Shown here: piece after piece, positions 61,833 through 64,000 of the stretch
Layout of the letters: the number at the start of each line of letters is the position of its first letter
Position numbering within the stretch: the first letter of the stretch is position 1
Position numbers and translations under genes: made by a program
DNA from: Yoonia vestfoldensis
Lineage (GTDB): Bacteria > Pseudomonadota > Alphaproteobacteria > Rhodobacterales > Rhodobacteraceae
NCBI RefSeq assembly: GCF_002158905.1
Contig: NZ_CP021431.1
Coordinates: forward strand, 1,054,001 to 1,118,000
Direction: 5' to 3'
DNA: 64,000 nucleotides
Notes under the pieces: model-generated
Database searches by the model: none
The model's input: only the letters and a program-made list of their open reading frames with translations
Told to the model about the DNA's origin: nothing

Positions 61833-64000
61833 ATGCAGACCTCAGTTACAGCCTCACCCGTCGACCAAACGCGCGCCCTGAGCCTGAGCACGATCGCCTT
61901 TACTGCCTGTTTTGCGGTTTGGACAATTTTTGCCATCATCGGTGTGGCAATCAAGGCCGAACTGGACCTGAATGACACACAGTTCGGTCTGCTGGTGGCG
62001 ACACCGATCCTGACCGGCTCGATCAGCCGCCTGTTTCTGGGTGTCTGGACCGAAAAATATGGCGGGCGTCTGGTGTTCTCGTCTCAGATGATCCTGACCG
62101 CGCTGGCCACATGGGCGCTGACACTGGCGGACAGTTATATCATGTATCTGATCGCGGCACTTGGCATCGGCTTGGCTGGTGGCTCGTTCATTATCGGCGT
62201 CGCTTATGTCAGCCGCTGGTATGATGCAGGGCATCAGGGCACGGCACTGGGTATCTTTGGTGCGGGCAATGTCGGCGCGGCAATCACCAAATTCGTCGCC
62301 CCTTTCGTCATGGTCGCCTATGGCTGGCATGGCGTCGCCTACGTCTGGGCGGCAGGTCTGGCGATTATCGGCGTGTTGTTCTTTCTTTTGGCCAAGGATG
62401 ATCCCGAACTGGTCGAACGCCGCAAGACCGGTGCCAAGGCGCCGTCTTTTGCACAGCAGTTTGCACCGCTCAAGAACCTGCAGGTCTGGCGTTTTTCTCT
62501 CTACTATTTTTTTGTTTTTGGCGCTTTTGTCGCCCTTGCACTCTGGCTGCCGCACTACCTGATCGACGTTTACAGTGTCGACGTGCGCACGGCCGGGATG
62601 GCTGCCGCCTCGTTCAGTCTGGCAGCCTCGCTGTTCCGCGCCTACGGCGGACACCTGTCCGATAAATTTGGTGCGCGGGCGGTCATGTATTGGACCTTTG
62701 GTTTTTCCATGCTGTTCCTGTTCATGCTGTCCTATCCGCCCACCGACTACGTTATTCAAGGCAAGGACGGCCCGATCGCGTTCTCGACGAAGATGGGTCT
62801 GTGGCCGTTCGTGGTCACGTTGTTCGCGCTCGGATTTTTTATGAGCCTCGGCAAAGCTGCGGTCTTCAAGCACATTCCGGTCTATTATCCCGGGCATGTG
62901 GGTGCTGTGGGCGGCCTTGTGGGTATGATCGGCGGTCTTGGTGGTTTCATCCTGCCCATTGCCTTTGGTGCGCTTCTTGACCTGACGGGCATCTACACAA
63001 GCTGCTTTGCACTGCTGTTCGTTCTTGTCGCGATCGCGCTGACATGGATGCATCTGTCGGTCCGTGCAATGGAACGTGCTGCCCATGGCGAGGTTCTGGA
63101 CCAGTTACCGCAACTTCCCGAGATGCAGGAAATCCATACGCTGCGCACCGACATGCCGCGTGTGCTGGAAGACTGGCATCCCGAAGACCCGCAATTCTGG
63201 GAGGCCAAGGGTCGTGCCATTGCGCGGCGCAACCTGTGGATCTCGATCCCTGCACTTTTGCTGGCCTTTTCGGTCTGGATGGTCTGGTCGATGGTCGTAG
63301 CGCGTCTGCCCGCGATCGGTTTCGACTTCGCGCCAAGCCAGTTGTTCTGGCTTGCAGCACTGCCAGGCTTGTCAGGTGCGACCTTGCGTATCTTCTACAG
63401 CTTCATGGTGCCGATCTTTGGCGGCCGGCTGTGGACGACGTTGTCTACGGCGTCGCTTCTCTTGCCCGCAATCGGCATCGGCTATGCGGTGCAGAACCCT
63501 GACACGCCTTATCTGATCTTTCTGACGCTGGCGCTGCTTTGCGGCTTTGGTGGCGGCAACTTTGCCTCTTCGATGGCGAATATCGGATATTTCTTTCCGA
63601 AAGCTGAAAAAGGCAACGCACTGGCAATGAACGCAGGTCTTGGGAACCTTGGTGTGTCGGTGATGCAGTTCCTTGTCCCTATTGTCATCACCGCGGGTGT
63701 GTTCGGTGCCATGGGCGGACAACCGCAGACCATGTCCGATGGCGGGCAACTTTGGATGCAGAACGCAGGCTTCGTCTGGGTGCCCTTCATCCTTGCGGCC
63801 ACTGTCGCCGCGTGGCTGGGCATGAATGACATTGCCGACGCCCGCGCCAGTTTCGCCGCGCAGGCGGTCATCTTTGGACGCAAGCATAACTGGTTGATGT
63901 GTATCCTTTACACCGGCACCTTCGGCAGCTTCATCGGTTACTCTGCCGGGTTCCCGTTGCTGACCAAACTCGCCTTTCCCGAGGTGAACGCCCTGAACTA
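61833..64000 (+). CDS. narK: Fused NarK1-NarK2-type nitrate/nitrite transporter (3' end beyond window)
   Basis: An open frame from ATG 61833 to the window edge, over 720 residues so far. It holds two MFS modules in series. Module 1 (residues ~15-415) has GGSFIIGVAYVSRWYDAG and KHIPVYYPGHVGAVGGLVGM; after a linker of about 60 residues (MERAAHGEVLDQLPQLPEM...), module 2 has GGGNFASSMANIGYFFPKAE and GNALAMNAGLGNLGVSVMQ, the nitrate-signature type. NarK1 modules act as nitrate/proton symporters and NarK2 modules as nitrate/nitrite exchangers. AGAT... upstream gives no strong ribosome site, but CGGAGATGCACA precedes the ATG. A narGHJI operon probably follows outside the window. Confidence 0.92.
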   Translation, partial: MQTSVTASPVDQTRALSLSTIAFTACFAVWTIFAIIGVAIKAELDLNDTQFGLLVATPILTGSISRLFLGVWTEKYGGRLVFSSQMILTALATWALTLADSYIMYLIAALGIGLAGGSFIIGVAYVSRWYDAGHQGTALGIFGAGNVGAAITKFVAPFVMVAYGWHGVAYVWAAGLAIIGVLFFLLAKDDPELVERRKTGAKAPSFAQQFAPLKNLQVWRFSLYYFFVFGAFVALALWLPHYLIDVYSVDVRTAGMAAASFSLAASLFRAYGGHLSDKFGARAVMYWTFGFSMLFLFMLSYPPTDYVIQGKDGPIAFSTKMGLWPFVVTLFALGFFMSLGKAAVFKHIPVYYPGHVGAVGGLVGMIGGLGGFILPIAFGALLDLTGIYTSCFALLFVLVAIALTWMHLSVRAMERAAHGEVLDQLPQLPEMQEIHTLRTDMPRVLEDWHPEDPQFWEAKGRAIARRNLWISIPALLLAFSVWMVWSMVVARLPAIGFDFAPSQLFWLAALPGLSGATLRIFYSFMVPIFGGRLWTTLSTASLLLPAIGIGYAVQNPDTPYLIFLTLALLCGFGGGNFASSMANIGYFFPKAEKGNALAMNAGLGNLGVSVMQFLVPIVITAGVFGAMGGQPQTMSDGGQLWMQNAGFVWVPFILAATVAAWLGMNDIADARASFAAQAVIFGRKHNWLMCILYTGTFGSFIGYSAGFPLLTKLAFPEVNALN

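Noticed and set aside
61854..63086. 410-codon antisense frame across narK
   Set aside because: The plus strand encodes an uninterrupted transporter with nitrate signatures; the antisense frame is a codon-bias artefact.
1..64000. CRISPR array, rRNA genes or prophage structural genes
   Set aside because: No regularly spaced repeats, rRNA sequence or phage head/tail genes were seen.

Overview
The window looks like chromosomal DNA of an alphaproteobacterium of the Rhodobacteraceae (roseobacter/Paracoccus type). The pointers are high GC with GC-rich third codon positions, an nsrR/nnrS/nnrU nitric-oxide block next to a fused narK, a tetrameric sarcosine oxidase operon, the carboxynorspermidine route to polyamines, and a roseobacter-type DMSP lyase. 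Composition is not uniform. About 1-26.5 kb and 49.9-59.4 kb look very GC-rich; about 26.7-48.8 kb looks less so and ends at an insertion-sequence remnant, which suggests an acquired module. No genome comparison could be run.

Layout. 0.2-8.4 kb: an AAA-ATPase/TOPRIM (OLD-like) protein, lipB, tRNA-Leu(GAG), a small insert carrying a HEPN-like gene between two copies of the tRNA-proximal sequence, an MltB-type lytic transglycosylase, cytochrome b561, and a CDP-alcohol phosphatidyltransferase coupled to a membrane-anchored sulfatase-fold enzyme. 8.4-11.8 kb: the complete dTDP-L-rhamnose operon rfbCBDA. 12.1-24.1 kb: a D-apionate/apionolactone catabolic cluster made of a RuBisCO-like protein, the DUF1537 kinase oiaK, apnO, a sugar ABC importer, an SMP-30 lactonase, apnL and an FCD-type GntR regulator, with oiaK and apnO divergent around a shared promoter/operator. 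24.1-26.5 kb: carboxynorspermidine dehydrogenase and decarboxylase.

26.7-48.8 kb: a methylated-amine/osmolyte island. One strand carries creatinase, a tiny membrane ORF, a DddQ-type DMSP lyase and a broken phytanoyl-CoA dioxygenase gene. The other carries creatininase, a four-gene polyamine-type ABC importer and a BCCT carrier, followed by soxBDAG-glyA-sdaA-purU. With LysR and GlxA/AraC-type regulators this encodes creatinine -> creatine -> sarcosine (+ urea) -> glycine + methylene-THF -> serine -> pyruvate, with PurU releasing formate from formyl-THF. The module ends in an MFS gene cut by an IS66 end; the deletion continues into a decapitated rhodanese gene.

49.9-55.9 kb: a cytochrome b561/RND efflux operon with a divergent TetR gene, whose likely operator lies inside the operon promoter. 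55.9-64 kb: nitric-oxide and nitrate genes (nsrR, hemerythrin-type repair protein, 5-formyl-THF cyclo-ligase, nnrS, nnrU, a Crp/Fnr regulator), an IS110-family element, and a NarK1-NarK2-type nitrate/nitrite transporter that runs off the right edge, probably toward a nar operon. FNR-type boxes precede the Crp/Fnr gene and narK.
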